A program made the translations under genes and the position numbers. DNA of 64,000 nucleotides from Nocardioides furvisabuli (GTDB lineage: Bacteria > Actinomycetota > Actinomycetes > Propionibacteriales > Nocardioidaceae), in the NCBI RefSeq assembly GCF_021083185.1, contig NZ_JAIGQB010000002.1, forward strand, positions 372,001 through 436,000, written 5' to 3'. Numbering within the stretch: position 1 is the first letter of the stretch; each line of letters begins with the position of its first letter. The notes below the pieces were generated by a model. The model was not told the origin of the DNA, made no database searches, and saw nothing but the letters and a program-made list of their open reading frames with translations. Shown here piece after piece: positions 21,066 to 30,090 of the stretch.

Positions 21066-22055
21066 TCAGAGGTTGCGGGCGACCGTCGCCGAGAGGCGTA
21101 CGGCACGCGCGGCCCAGTCGGGCGTCGCGCCCGCGAGCCCGCAGGTCGGGCTGACCACGAGCCGCTCCCGCACCACCTCCGGGTCGAGGCCGAGCATGTC
21201 GAGCCAGCGCTGGACCCGCTCGGTGACCCGGGCGTCCGACGGGTCGGCGGGCCGCTCGGTCGAGGGCACCACGCCCAGCACCGCCGTACGCCCCGACTCG
21301 AGGACCTCCGCGAAGGTGTCGAGGTCGCCCGCACCGAGCATGTCGAGGTCGGCCGACAGTCCCCTCACCCCGGTGTCGGCGACCAGCGACCACGGCACCT
21401 GCGGCGCGCAGGAGTGCACCCAGGCCTCGGCGCCGGCAGCCGTGATCGCGGAGACGACCCACTCGAGGTGCGCCGACGCCTCGGGCAGGTCGACCTTGCG
21501 GTGACGCCCGAAGCCGCTGGCGGTGGGGACCTGGGCATGGACGACCGCGGCGAGGGCGGGCTCGTCGACCTGCACGACCCAGCGCTCGACACCGCGCAGG
21601 CGCCGACGCAGGTCGGCGAGGTGCTCGCCGATCCCCTCGGCCAGCGCCTGGGCGAGCTCGCGGCGGGCGCCGTGGTCGCTCAGCACCTTGTCGCCACGCG
21701 GCTTCTCGACGGTGGCCGCGAGCGTCCACGGCCCGGCCACCTGCGTCTTGAAGGCGCCGACGTGGTCCTGCGCGAGCTCCTCGACGGTGTCGAGGTCCTG
21801 GGCGAGCAGGGAGCGAGCGCGTCGGTGGTCCGCGCCGCTGGCGTCGGTCAGCCGCCAGCCGGCGGGCTGGAGGTCGGCAGCCAGGCCCGCGACCACGGCG
21901 AGGCCGCGACCGGTCATCTGGGCGCCCACCCCACGGCCCGGCAGCTCCGGCACGTGCGGGAGGTCGGGCAGCTCGCCGAGCACGAGCCGCGTCGCCTCCG
22001 CGAAGTCGGCGCTGGTCGTGCCGGGCATGGACCCGATGCCGGTGGCGGTGCTCAT
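21066..22055 (-). CDS. MetE C-terminal-domain-like methyltransferase (B12-independent methionine synthase family)
   Basis: A 329-residue protein equal in length to the catalytic half of cobalamin-independent methionine synthase. It has the TIM-barrel start GIGSMPG, an Asp/Glu loop QVDEPAL, and zinc ligands in WVHSCAPQ (His, Cys) and SPTCGLAG (Cys). The folate-binding N-terminal half of true MetE is absent, so the methyl donor is uncertain. Short stand-alone forms occur in archaea and many actinobacteria. It overlaps the serine hydrolase stop (ATGA) and is the last gene of the mnmA run. Confidence 0.82.
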   Translation of the reverse strand: MSTATGIGSMPGTTSADFAEATRLVLGELPDLPHVPELPGRGVGAQMTGRGLAVVAGLAADLQPAGWRLTDASGADHRRARSLLAQDLDTVEELAQDHVGAFKTQVAGPWTLAATVEKPRGDKVLSDHGARRELAQALAEGIGEHLADLRRRLRGVERWVVQVDEPALAAVVHAQVPTASGFGRHRKVDLPEASAHLEWVVSAITAAGAEAWVHSCAPQVPWSLVADTGVRGLSADLDMLGAGDLDTFAEVLESGRTAVLGVVPSTERPADPSDARVTERVQRWLDMLGLDPEVVRERLVVSPTCGLAGATPDWAARAVRLSATVARNL

Positions 22056-23002
22056 GCGTCACCCGCCTCGGCGAGCAGCCGGGCCCCCGCGCCGTCGACG
22101 GAGCGGGTCGAGGCGCTGACCAACGCGACGCCGACGCCGTGGTCGCGGTCGATCCCGACGAAGGACCGGAAGCCGCCCGTCCCGCCGTTGTGCCAGGTGA
22201 CGGTGCGGCGCAGCATCGGTCCGGTGAGCCATCCCGCACCGATCCGCATCGAGCGCCCGAACGGGGTGCTGGGCTCGAGGGCGTCGGCACCTGCGACCGT
22301 CCGGTCGAGCATCGCGCGCAGCAGCACCGCCAGGTCCGCGGCCGACGCACGGACGCCGCCGGCCGGGGCGATCGCTTCGTTGGCCCACGGCTCGACCACG
22401 CGACCTGCGCGGTTGCGCGGCGCCACCGCACCCGGTCGCAGCTGGGCGGGCGCGAGGGGGACGTAGGTGTCGACCAGGCCGAGCGGCTCGGCGATCCGCT
22501 GGGCGACGAGGTCGGGGTAGGGCGTCGCGGCGGCGGAGGAGACCGCGTGCCCGAGCAGCTGGAACCCGAGGTTGGAGTAGGCCGGCCGGGGCTTGCCGAG
22601 CTCCACTCCGTCGAGCTGCGCCAGCAGGCCGGCGAGGTCCTCACGGTAGGGGTTGCGGCCGGCGCGCCAGAGCGCCCACGTGCGGCGTAGCACGTCGCCG
22701 CCGGCGAGCCGGGGCAGCCCGGAGGTGTGGGTGGCGAGCGCGGACAGGCGGATGTCCGCCAGTGCCTGCGGCACGGCGAGGTGCTCGCCCAGTCGTGCGT
22801 CCTCGGCGAGCGTGCCGCGGGCGACGGCGTCGCGCCACAGGAACCCGGTGACGCCCTTGGAGACGGATCCGAGCTCGACGTCGTCGTGGACGCCCGCACC
22901 GACCGCGTCGACCTCGGTGTCGCCGGGAGCGACCCGCGCGACGACGTACGTCGTGTGCTTCGGCCCGAGCAGCTCGCCGGCCTCTTCTCCCAGCGCGCTC
23001 AC
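22052..23002 (-). CDS. Beta-lactamase-fold serine hydrolase
   Basis: A 316-residue class C-type serine hydrolase with the three active-site motifs: SVSK (Ser46, Lys49), YSN in PAYSNLGF, and HNGG in WHNGGTGGF in the place of KTG. There is no obvious signal peptide, which argues for a cytoplasmic esterase or peptidase rather than an antibiotic beta-lactamase. GTG start overlapping the mnmA stop by 4 bases (GTGA), and the stop overlaps the MetE-like start. Translational coupling to mnmA is clear, but a functional link is not. Confidence 0.85.
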   Translation of the reverse strand: MSALGEEAGELLGPKHTTYVVARVAPGDTEVDAVGAGVHDDVELGSVSKGVTGFLWRDAVARGTLAEDARLGEHLAVPQALADIRLSALATHTSGLPRLAGGDVLRRTWALWRAGRNPYREDLAGLLAQLDGVELGKPRPAYSNLGFQLLGHAVSSAAATPYPDLVAQRIAEPLGLVDTYVPLAPAQLRPGAVAPRNRAGRVVEPWANEAIAPAGGVRASAADLAVLLRAMLDRTVAGADALEPSTPFGRSMRIGAGWLTGPMLRRTVTWHNGGTGGFRSFVGIDRDHGVGVALVSASTRSVDGAGARLLAEAGDA

Positions 23003-24102
23003 GCGTGGGCCCCGACGGGGCGGGTCGCAGCGATGGTGGCCGAGCCGACGACCCGGGTCCCGTCGTAGATGACCACGGCCTGTCCCGGGGCGATGCCCTC
23101 GGCGGGGTCGATCAGGTCGACGACGACGCGGTCGCCCTCGACGACGACCACCGCACGGTGCTCCGCACCGTGGGCGCGCAGCTGCACGGTGCCCTCGACA
23201 CGCTCGGGCACCGTCCCGCACCACCGCGGCCGGATGCCCTCGACGCGGTCGACCGCGAGGCGGTCGCGGGGACCGACGGTCACGGTGCCGCTGACCGGCT
23301 CGATGTCGAGCACGAAGCGGGGCCTGCCGTCGGGCGCCGGGGTGCCCAGGCGGAGCCCGCGGCGCTGCCCGATGGTGAAGCCGTAGGTGCCGGTGTGCGT
23401 GCCGACGGCCTCGCCGGTGGTGGCGTCGACGATGTCGCCGCCGTGGTTGGGTGCGCGGTCACCGAGCTTCTCGCGCAGCCAGCCGGCGTTGTCCCCGTCG
23501 GCGACGAAGCAGATGTCGTGGGAGTCGGGCTTGTCGGCCACGAGCAGGCCCCGGCGCGCGGCCTCCTCGCGCACGAGGGGCTTGGCAGTGTCGCCCAGCG
23601 GGAACAGCGAGTGCCGCAGCTGCTGCTGGTCGAGCACGCCGAGGACGTAGGACTGGTCCTTGCCGTGGTCGGTCGCCCGGTGCATCTCGACGAGGCCGTC
23701 GGCGCCGGTGCGCAGCTGGGCGTAGTGGCCCGTCGCCACCGCGTCGAAGCCCAGGGCCAGGGCCCGGTCGAGCACCGCGGCGAACTTGATCTTCTCGTTG
23801 CACCGCAGGCACGGGTTGGGCGTGCGCCCGGCGGCGTACTCGTCCATGAAGTCCTCCACGACGTCCTCGTGGAATCGCTCCGACAGGTCCCAGACGTAGA
23901 ACGGGATGCCGATGACGTCGGCTGCGCGGCGCGCGTCGTTGCTGTCCTCGATGGTGCAGCAGCCACGGGCCCCGGAACGGTACGACGCGGGGTTGCGGCT
24001 CAGCGCCAGGTGCACACCGGTGACGTCGTGGCCGGCCTCGACGGCACGCGCCGCGGCGACAGCGGAGTCCACCCCGCCGGACATGGCGGCGACGACCCTC
24101 AT
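22999..24102 (-). CDS. mnmA: tRNA-specific 2-thiouridylase
   Basis: A 367-residue enzyme that thiolates U34 of Lys, Glu and Gln tRNAs. The ATP-binding PP-loop SGGVDS is at 8-13. The catalytic cysteines lie in NPCLRCNE (Cys98) and DICFVADGD (about Cys205), and the GHYA motif and C-terminal beta domain are complete. It lies 10 bases after a cysteine desulfurase, its expected sulphur donor. AGGAGGAA-type bases precede the ATG. Confidence 0.96.
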   Translation of the reverse strand: MRVVAAMSGGVDSAVAAARAVEAGHDVTGVHLALSRNPASYRSGARGCCTIEDSNDARRAADVIGIPFYVWDLSERFHEDVVEDFMDEYAAGRTPNPCLRCNEKIKFAAVLDRALALGFDAVATGHYAQLRTGADGLVEMHRATDHGKDQSYVLGVLDQQQLRHSLFPLGDTAKPLVREEAARRGLLVADKPDSHDICFVADGDNAGWLREKLGDRAPNHGGDIVDATTGEAVGTHTGTYGFTIGQRRGLRLGTPAPDGRPRFVLDIEPVSGTVTVGPRDRLAVDRVEGIRPRWCGTVPERVEGTVQLRAHGAEHRAVVVVEGDRVVVDLIDPAEGIAPGQAVVIYDGTRVVGSATIAATRPVGAHA

Positions 24103-24112
24103 CGGTTCCTCC

Positions 24113-25294
24113 TCATCGGGCCCGGGCGGCCCGCGCGCGCTCCACGACGGGGCCGATCGCCTCCACGAGGCGGTCGATGTCGGCGGGGGTGGTGCTGTGG
24201 CCGAGGGAGAAGCGCAGCGAGTGGCGCGCCTGGTCGTCGTCGCAGCCCATCGCGAGCAGCACGTGGGAGGGCTGCGGGACGCCGGCGGAGCAGGCCGACC
24301 CCGTGGAGCACTCGATGCCGCGCGCGTCGAGGAGCATCAGCAGCGAGTCGCCCTCGCAGCCCGGGAAGCCGATGTGGGCATTGCCCGGCAGCCGGAGCGG
24401 GCCGGGCGGCGCGCCGTGCAGGTGAGCGTCGGGGACGACCTCCACCACCCGGCGCAGCAGGTCGTCGCGCAGTGCGGAGACGCGGGCGGCGTGGTCGTGC
24501 TGGTGCTTCACCGACTCCTCCACCGCGGCTGCGAGCCCCGCGATCGCAGGGACGTCGAGGGTGCCGCTGCGGATGTCGCGCTCCTGCCCGCCGCCGTGCA
24601 CGAGGGCGCTGACGGCCAGGTCGCGGCGTACGACGAGCGCGCCCACGCCGTAGGGGCCACCGACCTTGTGGCCGGTGAAGGTCAGCGCGTCGACGCCGGA
24701 GGTCGCGAAGTCGACCGGCACCTGCCCGAGCGCCTGCACGGCGTCGGTGTGCACGGGGACCTGGTGCTCGGTCGCGATCGCGACCACCTCGTCGATCGGC
24801 TGGAGCGAGCCGACCTCGTTGTTGGCCCACATCACCGACACGAGCGACACGGACGCCGGGTCGCGCGCGATGGAGGCGCGGAACGCCTCGACGTCGAGGA
24901 TCCCCTCGGACGTGACGGGCAGCAGCTCGACGTCGGCATCGTCGTAGGTCGCGAGCCAGTCGAGCGGGTCGAGGACGGCGTGGTGCTCGATCGCCGTGGA
25001 CAGGATGCGGGTGCGGCGCGGGTCCTGCTCGCGCCGCGCCCAGAAGATGCCCTTCAGCGCGAGGTTGTCGGACTCGGTGCCGCCGGAGGTGAAGACGACG
25101 TCGCCGGGGCGGGCGCCGATGGCGCCCGCGATCGTCTCGCGGGACTCCTCCACGATGCGTCGCGCCCCGCGCCCCGAGGCGTGCAGCGAGCTCGCGTTGC
25201 CGACGCCGGTCAGGTGCCGGGTCACGGCCTCGATCGCGGCCGGCAGCATGGGCGTGGTCGCGGCGTGGTCGAGGTAGACGAGCGGCTGGGTCAT
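24113..25294 (-). CDS. Cysteine desulfurase (NifS/IscS family)
   Basis: A 393-residue PLP enzyme that takes sulphur from cysteine as a persulphide. The PLP lysine is Lys210 in TFTGHKVGG, His104 lies in AIEHHAV, and the catalytic Cys335 lies in STGSACSAG. Together with mnmA directly downstream it probably supplies sulphur for tRNA thiolation, and perhaps for other pathways. A TACGCT hexamer 9 bases before the ATG suggests a very short leader. The gene is divergent from a lipoprotein metallopeptidase. Confidence 0.93.
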   Translation of the reverse strand: MTQPLVYLDHAATTPMLPAAIEAVTRHLTGVGNASSLHASGRGARRIVEESRETIAGAIGARPGDVVFTSGGTESDNLALKGIFWARREQDPRRTRILSTAIEHHAVLDPLDWLATYDDADVELLPVTSEGILDVEAFRASIARDPASVSLVSVMWANNEVGSLQPIDEVVAIATEHQVPVHTDAVQALGQVPVDFATSGVDALTFTGHKVGGPYGVGALVVRRDLAVSALVHGGGQERDIRSGTLDVPAIAGLAAAVEESVKHQHDHAARVSALRDDLLRRVVEVVPDAHLHGAPPGPLRLPGNAHIGFPGCEGDSLLMLLDARGIECSTGSACSAGVPQPSHVLLAMGCDDDQARHSLRFSLGHSTTPADIDRLVEAIGPVVERARAARAR

Positions 25295-25355
25295 GACCTG
25301 CCAAGCGTACGGGGCCTCCGTGCGCGAACCCGCCTCGGATGTCCCCGCCTGCACC

Positions 25356-25361
25356 TAGGCT
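25356..25361 (+). promoter_or_regulatory. -10 element for leaderless lipoprotein gene
   Basis: TAGGCT ends 6 bases before the GTG at 25368. This supports that GTG over the ATG two codons later. Confidence 0.5.
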
Positions 25362-25367
25362 CGCGAG

Positions 25368-26615
25368 GTGCGCATGTCCCGGGCCTGGCTGAGCAGCCTG
25401 CTGCTCGTGCCGCTGCTGGCCTGCCAGGCGCAGCCGCCCGCCGACGACGGCCCCTCGCCCCGCGACCTGCCCGACAGCAGCGGGGCACCGGCCGGGATGG
25501 ACGAGTCGCTGCGCGACGCCGCGCTCGACGTGGTCGAGGCCCGCGAGCGGGCGCTCGTCGACGGTGACCGGGAGGCGTTCCTGGCGACCGTCGACCCCGA
25601 CGAGCTCGGCTTCTCCGCGACGCAGGCGCGCTGGTTCGACAACCTGGCGCAGCTGCCGGTGACCGACGTGTCCTACGAGCTCGGCGACGAGGACGTGATG
25701 ACGCGGGTCGCCGGCGACGGCGACCTCCAGCTCCCGGTCGACTTCACCATGCGGTTGCGCGGCTTCGACCGACGACCGGTGACCCAGCGCATGGTGTGGA
25801 CCTTCGTGCGCAACGGCGACGGCGCGCTCCTCGTCGAGGACCGCAACTCCCAGATCGACGCCCAGACCGGCTGGACCCCGGCGCCGTGGGACCTCGCCCA
25901 CATCGACGTACGCCGCTCCGGCGGGATCCTCGCGGTCTTCGACGAGGACACCGCCGAGCACGGCTCCTACGTCATGAGCGACCTCGCCGAGGCGACCCGC
26001 GTCGTGCGCCGCCACCTGCCGCAGTGGTCGGGGAAGTTCGTGGCCTACGGCATCTCCGACGTGACCGCGATCGATGCGATGAGCGCGATGACGGTCGAGG
26101 ACACCGCCGCTGTGGCGTTCCCGGTCCTGTCCCGCCCGGGCGGTCCGGCCGCGGCCTACCGCTTCGCGGTGAACCCCACCGTGGTCGGCGACGTGCTCGC
26201 GCGTGGCCGGGTCTTCCGCCACGAGCTGGTCCACGTGGCACTCGGCACCACCGACGACCGTTCGCCCCAGTGGCTGGTGGAGGGGACGGCCGAGTACGTC
26301 GCCCGCTCCGTCCTCCCGGTCGACGACCGTCGCCGCATCGCCGCCCAGGAGCTGTTCGGCATCTCCGGCCGGGCGCTCGAGCCCAGCCGCCGCTTCTACA
26401 CCCGCGACCCGCTCGTGAGCTACGCGCTGTCCTCCCTCGTGTGCGACTACCTCGCCAGCACCCGCGGCGAGGGCGTGCTGTGGGACCTGGTCCGCACGTT
26501 CCAGACTGAGCAGTTGTCCACGTGGGCGGAGTCGGAGGACGTCGTGCAGCGCGAGCTCGGCCTGTCCACCGACCAGCTCAGCACTCAGGCGCTGGCCTGG
26601 GCCCGGTCCGCCTGA
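25368..26615 (+). CDS. Lipoprotein with MA-clan metallopeptidase domain
   Basis: A 415-residue exported protein with a lipobox ending at Cys19 (PLLAC), so probably anchored outside the membrane. The peptidase region has HELVH (His285, Glu286, His289) and a downstream glutamate in WLVEGTAEYVAR, the third zinc ligand of gluzincin-type enzymes. The first half (about 40-220) resembles the ligand-binding beta domains that often precede such peptidases. Substrate unknown. GTG start chosen because of the adjacent -10 hexamer. It converges with the nucleotidyltransferase gene. Confidence 0.82.
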   Translation: MRMSRAWLSSLLLVPLLACQAQPPADDGPSPRDLPDSSGAPAGMDESLRDAALDVVEARERALVDGDREAFLATVDPDELGFSATQARWFDNLAQLPVTDVSYELGDEDVMTRVAGDGDLQLPVDFTMRLRGFDRRPVTQRMVWTFVRNGDGALLVEDRNSQIDAQTGWTPAPWDLAHIDVRRSGGILAVFDEDTAEHGSYVMSDLAEATRVVRRHLPQWSGKFVAYGISDVTAIDAMSAMTVEDTAAVAFPVLSRPGGPAAAYRFAVNPTVVGDVLARGRVFRHELVHVALGTTDDRSPQWLVEGTAEYVARSVLPVDDRRRIAAQELFGISGRALEPSRRFYTRDPLVSYALSSLVCDYLASTRGEGVLWDLVRTFQTEQLSTWAESEDVVQRELGLSTDQLSTQALAWARSA

Positions 26616-26616
26616 A

Positions 26617-27213
26617 TCAGGCCATCTGGTGCAGCCACCGGTGCTGGGGGTAGAGGCGCTGGATCGAGTCCCGGAGCCACCCCTGTGCTGCGGAACCCAG
26701 CAGCGGCCAGGCGACCGCGAGGTCGCGGTCGTCCTTGGGGCGGTGCAGCGCGGCCTTGTAGAGGAGCGTGACCTCCGGCCTCAGCCAGCGCACTCCCCCC
26801 TCGTCCACCCAGGTCACGTCGTCGAGGGGTGCGACGTGGTCGGGGTCCCGCTTGCTGGTCCACACCCAGACCTGGCTGCGTACGTCGAGGACCTCGGGGT
26901 GGCGGTCGTTGAAGGGCCGCAGCGTGCCGCCGTGGTTGCTCCAGAGGTGCCAGCGGTCGCCGACGTGCTCACGGAAGGCCGCCATGTCGCAGGCCAGCAG
27001 GGACAGGTCGACGTCCTCGTGCTCGCGCCGGGCACCGGTGAAGGCCTCGATCGCCCAGCCGCCGACGATCCACCACGGACGGTCGAAGCCGGCCATGAAG
27101 TCCACCACCCCGTCGGGGTCGAGCGGCGCCCACGGGCCGTACCAGCGGAAGAACTCCTCGTCCTCCGCGACCTCCTCCGCCGTCCGGTGCAGGGGCTCCC
27201 GCGCGTCGTCCAC
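26617..27213 (-). CDS. Nucleotidyltransferase of the aminoglycoside adenylyltransferase type
   Basis: A 198-residue protein with the polymerase-beta-like core: IVGGWAIEAFTG followed by the metal-binding DVD in HEDVDLSLL. The arrangement resembles aminoglycoside-2''-adenylyltransferases and related uncharacterised NTases. The second half has the LRPEVTLLYKAAL stretch common in this group. Resistance activity cannot be inferred; chromosomal relatives often act on unknown targets. GTG start with TAGCGT 6 bases upstream, again leaderless. It is divergent from the broken HIT gene across 40 bases. Confidence 0.75.
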   Translation of the reverse strand: MDDAREPLHRTAEEVAEDEEFFRWYGPWAPLDPDGVVDFMAGFDRPWWIVGGWAIEAFTGARREHEDVDLSLLACDMAAFREHVGDRWHLWSNHGGTLRPFNDRHPEVLDVRSQVWVWTSKRDPDHVAPLDDVTWVDEGGVRWLRPEVTLLYKAALHRPKDDRDLAVAWPLLGSAAQGWLRDSIQRLYPQHRWLHQMA

Positions 27214-27219
27214 GCACCG

Positions 27220-27225
27220 ACGCTA
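27220..27225 (-). promoter_or_regulatory. -10 element for leaderless nucleotidyltransferase gene
   Basis: TAGCGT on the minus strand ends 6 bases before the GTG at 27213. Confidence 0.45.
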
Positions 27226-27253
27226 GCGGTCGGCGCCGTGGCAGGGTTGCCGC

Positions 27254-27668
27254 GTGCGCACCCACGAGCCCGTCGGCTACGACGCCCGTCACCGACCTCG
27301 CCTTTGCGCGCATCTCGCCGAAGTGGTGGCCGGGCAACCCCGGCGCGGCACTGGTCATCCCCCGCGGCCACCACGAGAACCTCTACTCCATCCCCACGGA
27401 CGTCGGCCACGCCGTCTGGGACCTGACCCAGCGGGTCGCGGTCGCCATGCGGTCGGCGTACGACTGCGAGGGAAGCTCGACGCGCCAGCACAACGAGCCT
27501 GCCGGCAACCAGGACGTGTGGCACCTGCACGTCCACGTCTTCCCGCGTCACGACGACGACCGCCTCTACGAGCAGCACCGCTCGACGCGGTGGGTGACAC
27601 CGCAGGAGCGAGAGCCGTACGCCGACCGGCTCGCCGGAGCGCTCGGCCTGCCCCGCACCTTCGGCTGA
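27254..27668 (+). pseudogene. HIT-family hydrolase with internal deletion and frameshift
   Basis: The gene begins with GTG and MRTHEPVGYDA, the usual opening of actinobacterial HIT proteins, but the frame then goes astray. From about 27288 the expected sequence continues in another frame (VTDLAFARISPKWWPGNPGAALVIPRGHHENLYS) through the catalytic HLHVHVFPR to a normal end at 27668. The segment that should carry the CPFC zinc-type motif, roughly 15-20 codons, is missing at the junction. The rest of the active site is intact. This may be a real pseudogene, a recent deletion, or a sequence error. The only in-frame ATG after the junction (27447) would drop half the fold. Confidence 0.7.
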
Positions 27669-27682
27669 GGCAGGATCGCGCC

Positions 27683-28000
27683 ATGGACTTCCAGCACATG
27701 CAGGACCGCGCCCGCACCGTCCGCGCACGCTACGCCGAGGTCGAGGCCGCCACCTACGGCCGCTCGTGGACCACCGAGGAGATCATGCTCGGCTTCCTCG
27801 GCGACGTCGGCGACCTTGCGAAGCTCGTGCAGGGCAAGGCCGGCGTGCGCCCGCGCGAGGACCTCGACGGCGCTCTCGCCCACGAGCTCGCCGACTGCCT
27901 GTGGAGCGTGCTGACGCTCGCCGACGCGTACGACGTCGACCTGGCCGGCGCCTTCGCCAGCACGATGGACGAGCTGCAGGAGTCGCTCTCGATGCCGTGA
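27683..28000 (+). CDS. MazG-like nucleotide pyrophosphohydrolase family protein
   Basis: A 105-residue all-alpha protein of the MazG/dUTPase-like type. The second metal motif is clear (HELADCLW, ExxD), while the first, normally ExxE, reads GDVGD, so one or both ligands may be replaced. Related proteins hydrolyse non-canonical NTPs as dimers or tetramers. It follows the broken HIT gene by 14 bases, and both concern nucleotides. Start ATG after GGCAGGA. Confidence 0.75.
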   Translation: MDFQHMQDRARTVRARYAEVEAATYGRSWTTEEIMLGFLGDVGDLAKLVQGKAGVRPREDLDGALAHELADCLWSVLTLADAYDVDLAGAFASTMDELQESLSMP

Positions 28001-28041
28001 GGGGCGGGACGGACGGACCGGCCGCTTGGCGGCGTGCCGTG

Positions 28042-28068
28042 AAAAAAGCCGGTTCGGCGAGCGTCGCC
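28042..28068 (-). terminator. Intrinsic terminator with T6 tract
   Basis: On the minus strand GCCG-AAC-CGGC, preceded by a second small stem GGCGA/TCGCC, is followed by six Ts. It is the only classical U-tract terminator noticed in the window. No gene ends just upstream on that strand; the nearest is the HNH gene 540 bases away. Confidence 0.6.
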
Positions 28069-28214
28069 TGACTCCGTCGCGTGGATCGGGTTCGAGGACG
28101 ACACGCTCTGGCCCCGCATCCACGGCTCGGTAGATCCGCCCAGGAGCAGCGGCGGATCCTGGCGAGCGTAGCCGCCCTCAGCGCGGCATGTCCGGACGCT
28201 GGCCTGGTGGAGCT

Positions 28215-28257
28215 GTGCGGTGGCTGTGGTTCATCAGGTGCACCGCAGCCACCGCAC
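28215..28257. repeat. Perfect 12-bp inverted repeat
   Basis: GTGCGGTGGCTG (28215-28226) and CAGCCACCGCAC (28246-28257) flank a 19-base loop. It lies 30 bases before the small zinc-ribbon-like gene. It could be a regulatory stem or the remnant of a mobile element end. Confidence 0.5.
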
Positions 28258-28289
28258 TCATCGCGGCGGCGAGCGGACGTTTCTCGTGC

Positions 28290-28493
28290 ATGATCAGAGC
28301 CGTGATCGGCTCGATCCTGCGATGGCTGCGGCGTTCAGATGCCCCTCCGTCGACGCGCGCGAACAACTGCCCCTCGTGTGGTCACAGCTGGGGAGAGCAT
28401 GGCTTCGACCACGACCCGGACGGCGTATGCGGCGAGTGGGCCTACGAGATCGAGCACAGGCTTCGTCCCGACGATGAAACCGGCTGTCGGTAG
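28290..28493 (+). CDS. Small zinc-ribbon-like hypothetical protein
   Basis: A 67-residue candidate starting MIRAVIGSILRWL. It has CPSCGHSW and a later CGEWAYEIEH, which look like a CxxC knuckle and a half-lost second one (CGEC in relatives I recall). The N-terminal helix is amphipathic. There is no strong ribosome site, and a GTG at 28302 is an alternative start. Unknown function; the coding nature rests on the motif alone. Confidence 0.45.
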   Translation: MIRAVIGSILRWLRRSDAPPSTRANNCPSCGHSWGEHGFDHDPDGVCGEWAYEIEHRLRPDDETGCR

Positions 28494-28611
28494 ACACATC
28501 TCCTGCCCGTGCCAACTGAGCGAGACGACCACGGCTCATCGGCATGAGCGTGCGTTCCTCTCCGAGCCCTCGAATACCCAAGACGTCGGACACCCTCAGC
28601 GAGGCGAGTTC

Positions 28612-29874
28612 CTACGTCCGTCGGTGGAACCTGAGGTCGCCGTTGGGCAGGCGGTCGGTGCGGTAGCCGGTGTCGTGGACGCGGTGGTGGTGGTGCGGGC
28701 ACAGCAGGATCGCGTTGGCCAGGTCGGTGGGTCCGCCGGTGTGCCAGGGGTCGAGGTGGTGGGCGTCGCACCACGTGCCCGGGGTGTCGCAGCCCTCGGC
28801 ACGACAGGCGCGGTCGCGGATCAGCATCGCCCTGCGCTGGCCCGGTGAGAACAGCCGCTTCGCACGTCCCAGGTCGACCGGCAGGCTGGTGCCGTCGAGG
28901 ACCGCGGGCAGGATCTTAGCGGTGCAGGCGAGCCGGCGTGCCTGGCTGGCGGTGATGCGGTCGCCGGTGAGGTCGTCACCCGGGACGAGGCCGGCGCCGG
29001 TGAGGTCGGCGGTCGCGAGCTCGGCGCGCAGGGAGTCGAGGGGGATGGTGACGACGACCGTGGTGGCATCGCCGCCGTGGACCGGGAGCCGGGACGGGTC
29101 GAGGGCTTCGAGGAACCGGGAGAACGCCTCGCCCATGCGCCGCGGGTACGGCAGCCGGGTGAACGGATCGGACGTCTGCGCATTCTCGCCGCGCTGCGCG
29201 CGGGGGTTGGCGAACGCTTCGAGGTACGTCGCAAGCCGGGTCGCGACCGCGTCCGGCACGAGCGCGCTGATGCGGGTGGTGCCATCGCCTTGGCGGCGCA
29301 TCGTCATCCGAGTCTTGTCTTCGGCGGCTGTTTCGAGGTCGGCCAGTCGGGTGGCTTCAGCGGCGTCGGCTATCTCGGGGGCGATCACGTCGAGGACCCG
29401 GCGCCCGATCCGCCCCAGCTCCTTGGGCCCGAACTCACCCGCACACCCCACCAGGTGCGCTTCGGCACGGTCGACCGTGTCGGCGTCCACCGCTGCGGGG
29501 AGGGCGTCGAGTGCCCGGCGGATCACGTGCGCCTGCGCCAGCGTCACCGCGCCCTCGCGCATCCCCGCCGCGAGCACCGGCCGCTCCCGGTCCAGGATCC
29601 CGGCGAGGCTCAGGTCGGCGCGCGCGTCGGCGAACCGCGTACGCGTCTGGTGCGCCAGCCACCCCGCCGCGTCCCTCGCACCCGTCGCGTCCGCGAGGTC
29701 ACCGGCGTCGGCCAGGACCCGCAACTTCAGCTCGACCAGCTGCGCCTCGGCTGCGACCAGCTCACGCAGAGCGGCCGCCTTGTCATCGACAGTCATGAAC
29801 GTCGGGTTCGCACCCGCGACGCCCTTCAACACCGCGCGGATGTCGGAGGCAGCAGCGAGGATCGGGTGGTTCAC
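28612..29874 (-). CDS. DUF222/HNH endonuclease, 13E12 repeat family
   Basis: A 420-residue protein: DUF222 helical region (about 20-300) followed by a C-terminal HNH nuclease of the beta-beta-alpha metal type, with zinc cysteines (CRAEGCDTPGTWC), the catalytic DAHHLDPW and the closing LCPHHHHRVHD. A strong AAAGGAGG site 6 bases before the GTG at 29874 fixes the start. In Mycobacterium, 13E12 genes are repeated and some are LexA-controlled. Here a LexA box lies 187 bases upstream. The role is unproven; homing or damage-response functions have been suggested for the family. Confidence 0.9.
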   Translation of the reverse strand: MNHPILAAASDIRAVLKGVAGANPTFMTVDDKAAALRELVAAEAQLVELKLRVLADAGDLADATGARDAAGWLAHQTRTRFADARADLSLAGILDRERPVLAAGMREGAVTLAQAHVIRRALDALPAAVDADTVDRAEAHLVGCAGEFGPKELGRIGRRVLDVIAPEIADAAEATRLADLETAAEDKTRMTMRRQGDGTTRISALVPDAVATRLATYLEAFANPRAQRGENAQTSDPFTRLPYPRRMGEAFSRFLEALDPSRLPVHGGDATTVVVTIPLDSLRAELATADLTGAGLVPGDDLTGDRITASQARRLACTAKILPAVLDGTSLPVDLGRAKRLFSPGQRRAMLIRDRACRAEGCDTPGTWCDAHHLDPWHTGGPTDLANAILLCPHHHHRVHDTGYRTDRLPNGDLRFHRRT

Positions 29875-30060
29875 GGACTGCCTCCTTTCCGACGACGGCG
29901 TACCCCACGCACCTGCGTGTGGCTCTACGGTCGTCGCTCCTGGAGGCCCGGACACCCGGACTATTACTCACCCTCGCAACTCGCCCCACCAGCTCGGCAT
30001 CACGACTACCCGGTGACTGTGGAACGTGAGCACGACTCTACTACGGAATGCACCGATATA

Positions 30061-30072
30061 GAACACATGTTC
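30061..30072. promoter_or_regulatory. LexA (SOS) box
   Basis: GAAC-ACAT-GTTC with a following GA matches the actinobacterial SOS box CGAAC-N4-GTTCG in all but one flanking base. It lies between the divergent HNH gene (start 29874) and a small gene (start 30091), within an AT-rich patch likely to hold both promoters. Confidence 0.7.
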
Positions 30073-30090
30073 GATGTAGAATCCATCAAG

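Larger units (their letters stand above)
28001..28289. other. Gene-free stretch with stem-loops
   Basis: No convincing coding frame is seen on either strand. It contains an intrinsic terminator reading leftward (28042-28068) and a perfect 12-base inverted repeat (28215-28226 and 28246-28257). Base composition is somewhat less GC-rich than its neighbours. Confidence 0.5.

Noticed and set aside
28075-28110. Possible tRNA T-arm (GGGTTCGAGGAC)
   Set aside because: The flanking bases do not pair into a T-stem, and no acceptor or anticodon stem is found.
29077-30090. Upstream extension of the small gene into a 474-codon frame
   Set aside because: The extension is antisense to the HNH gene and has no family resemblance before about 30067.
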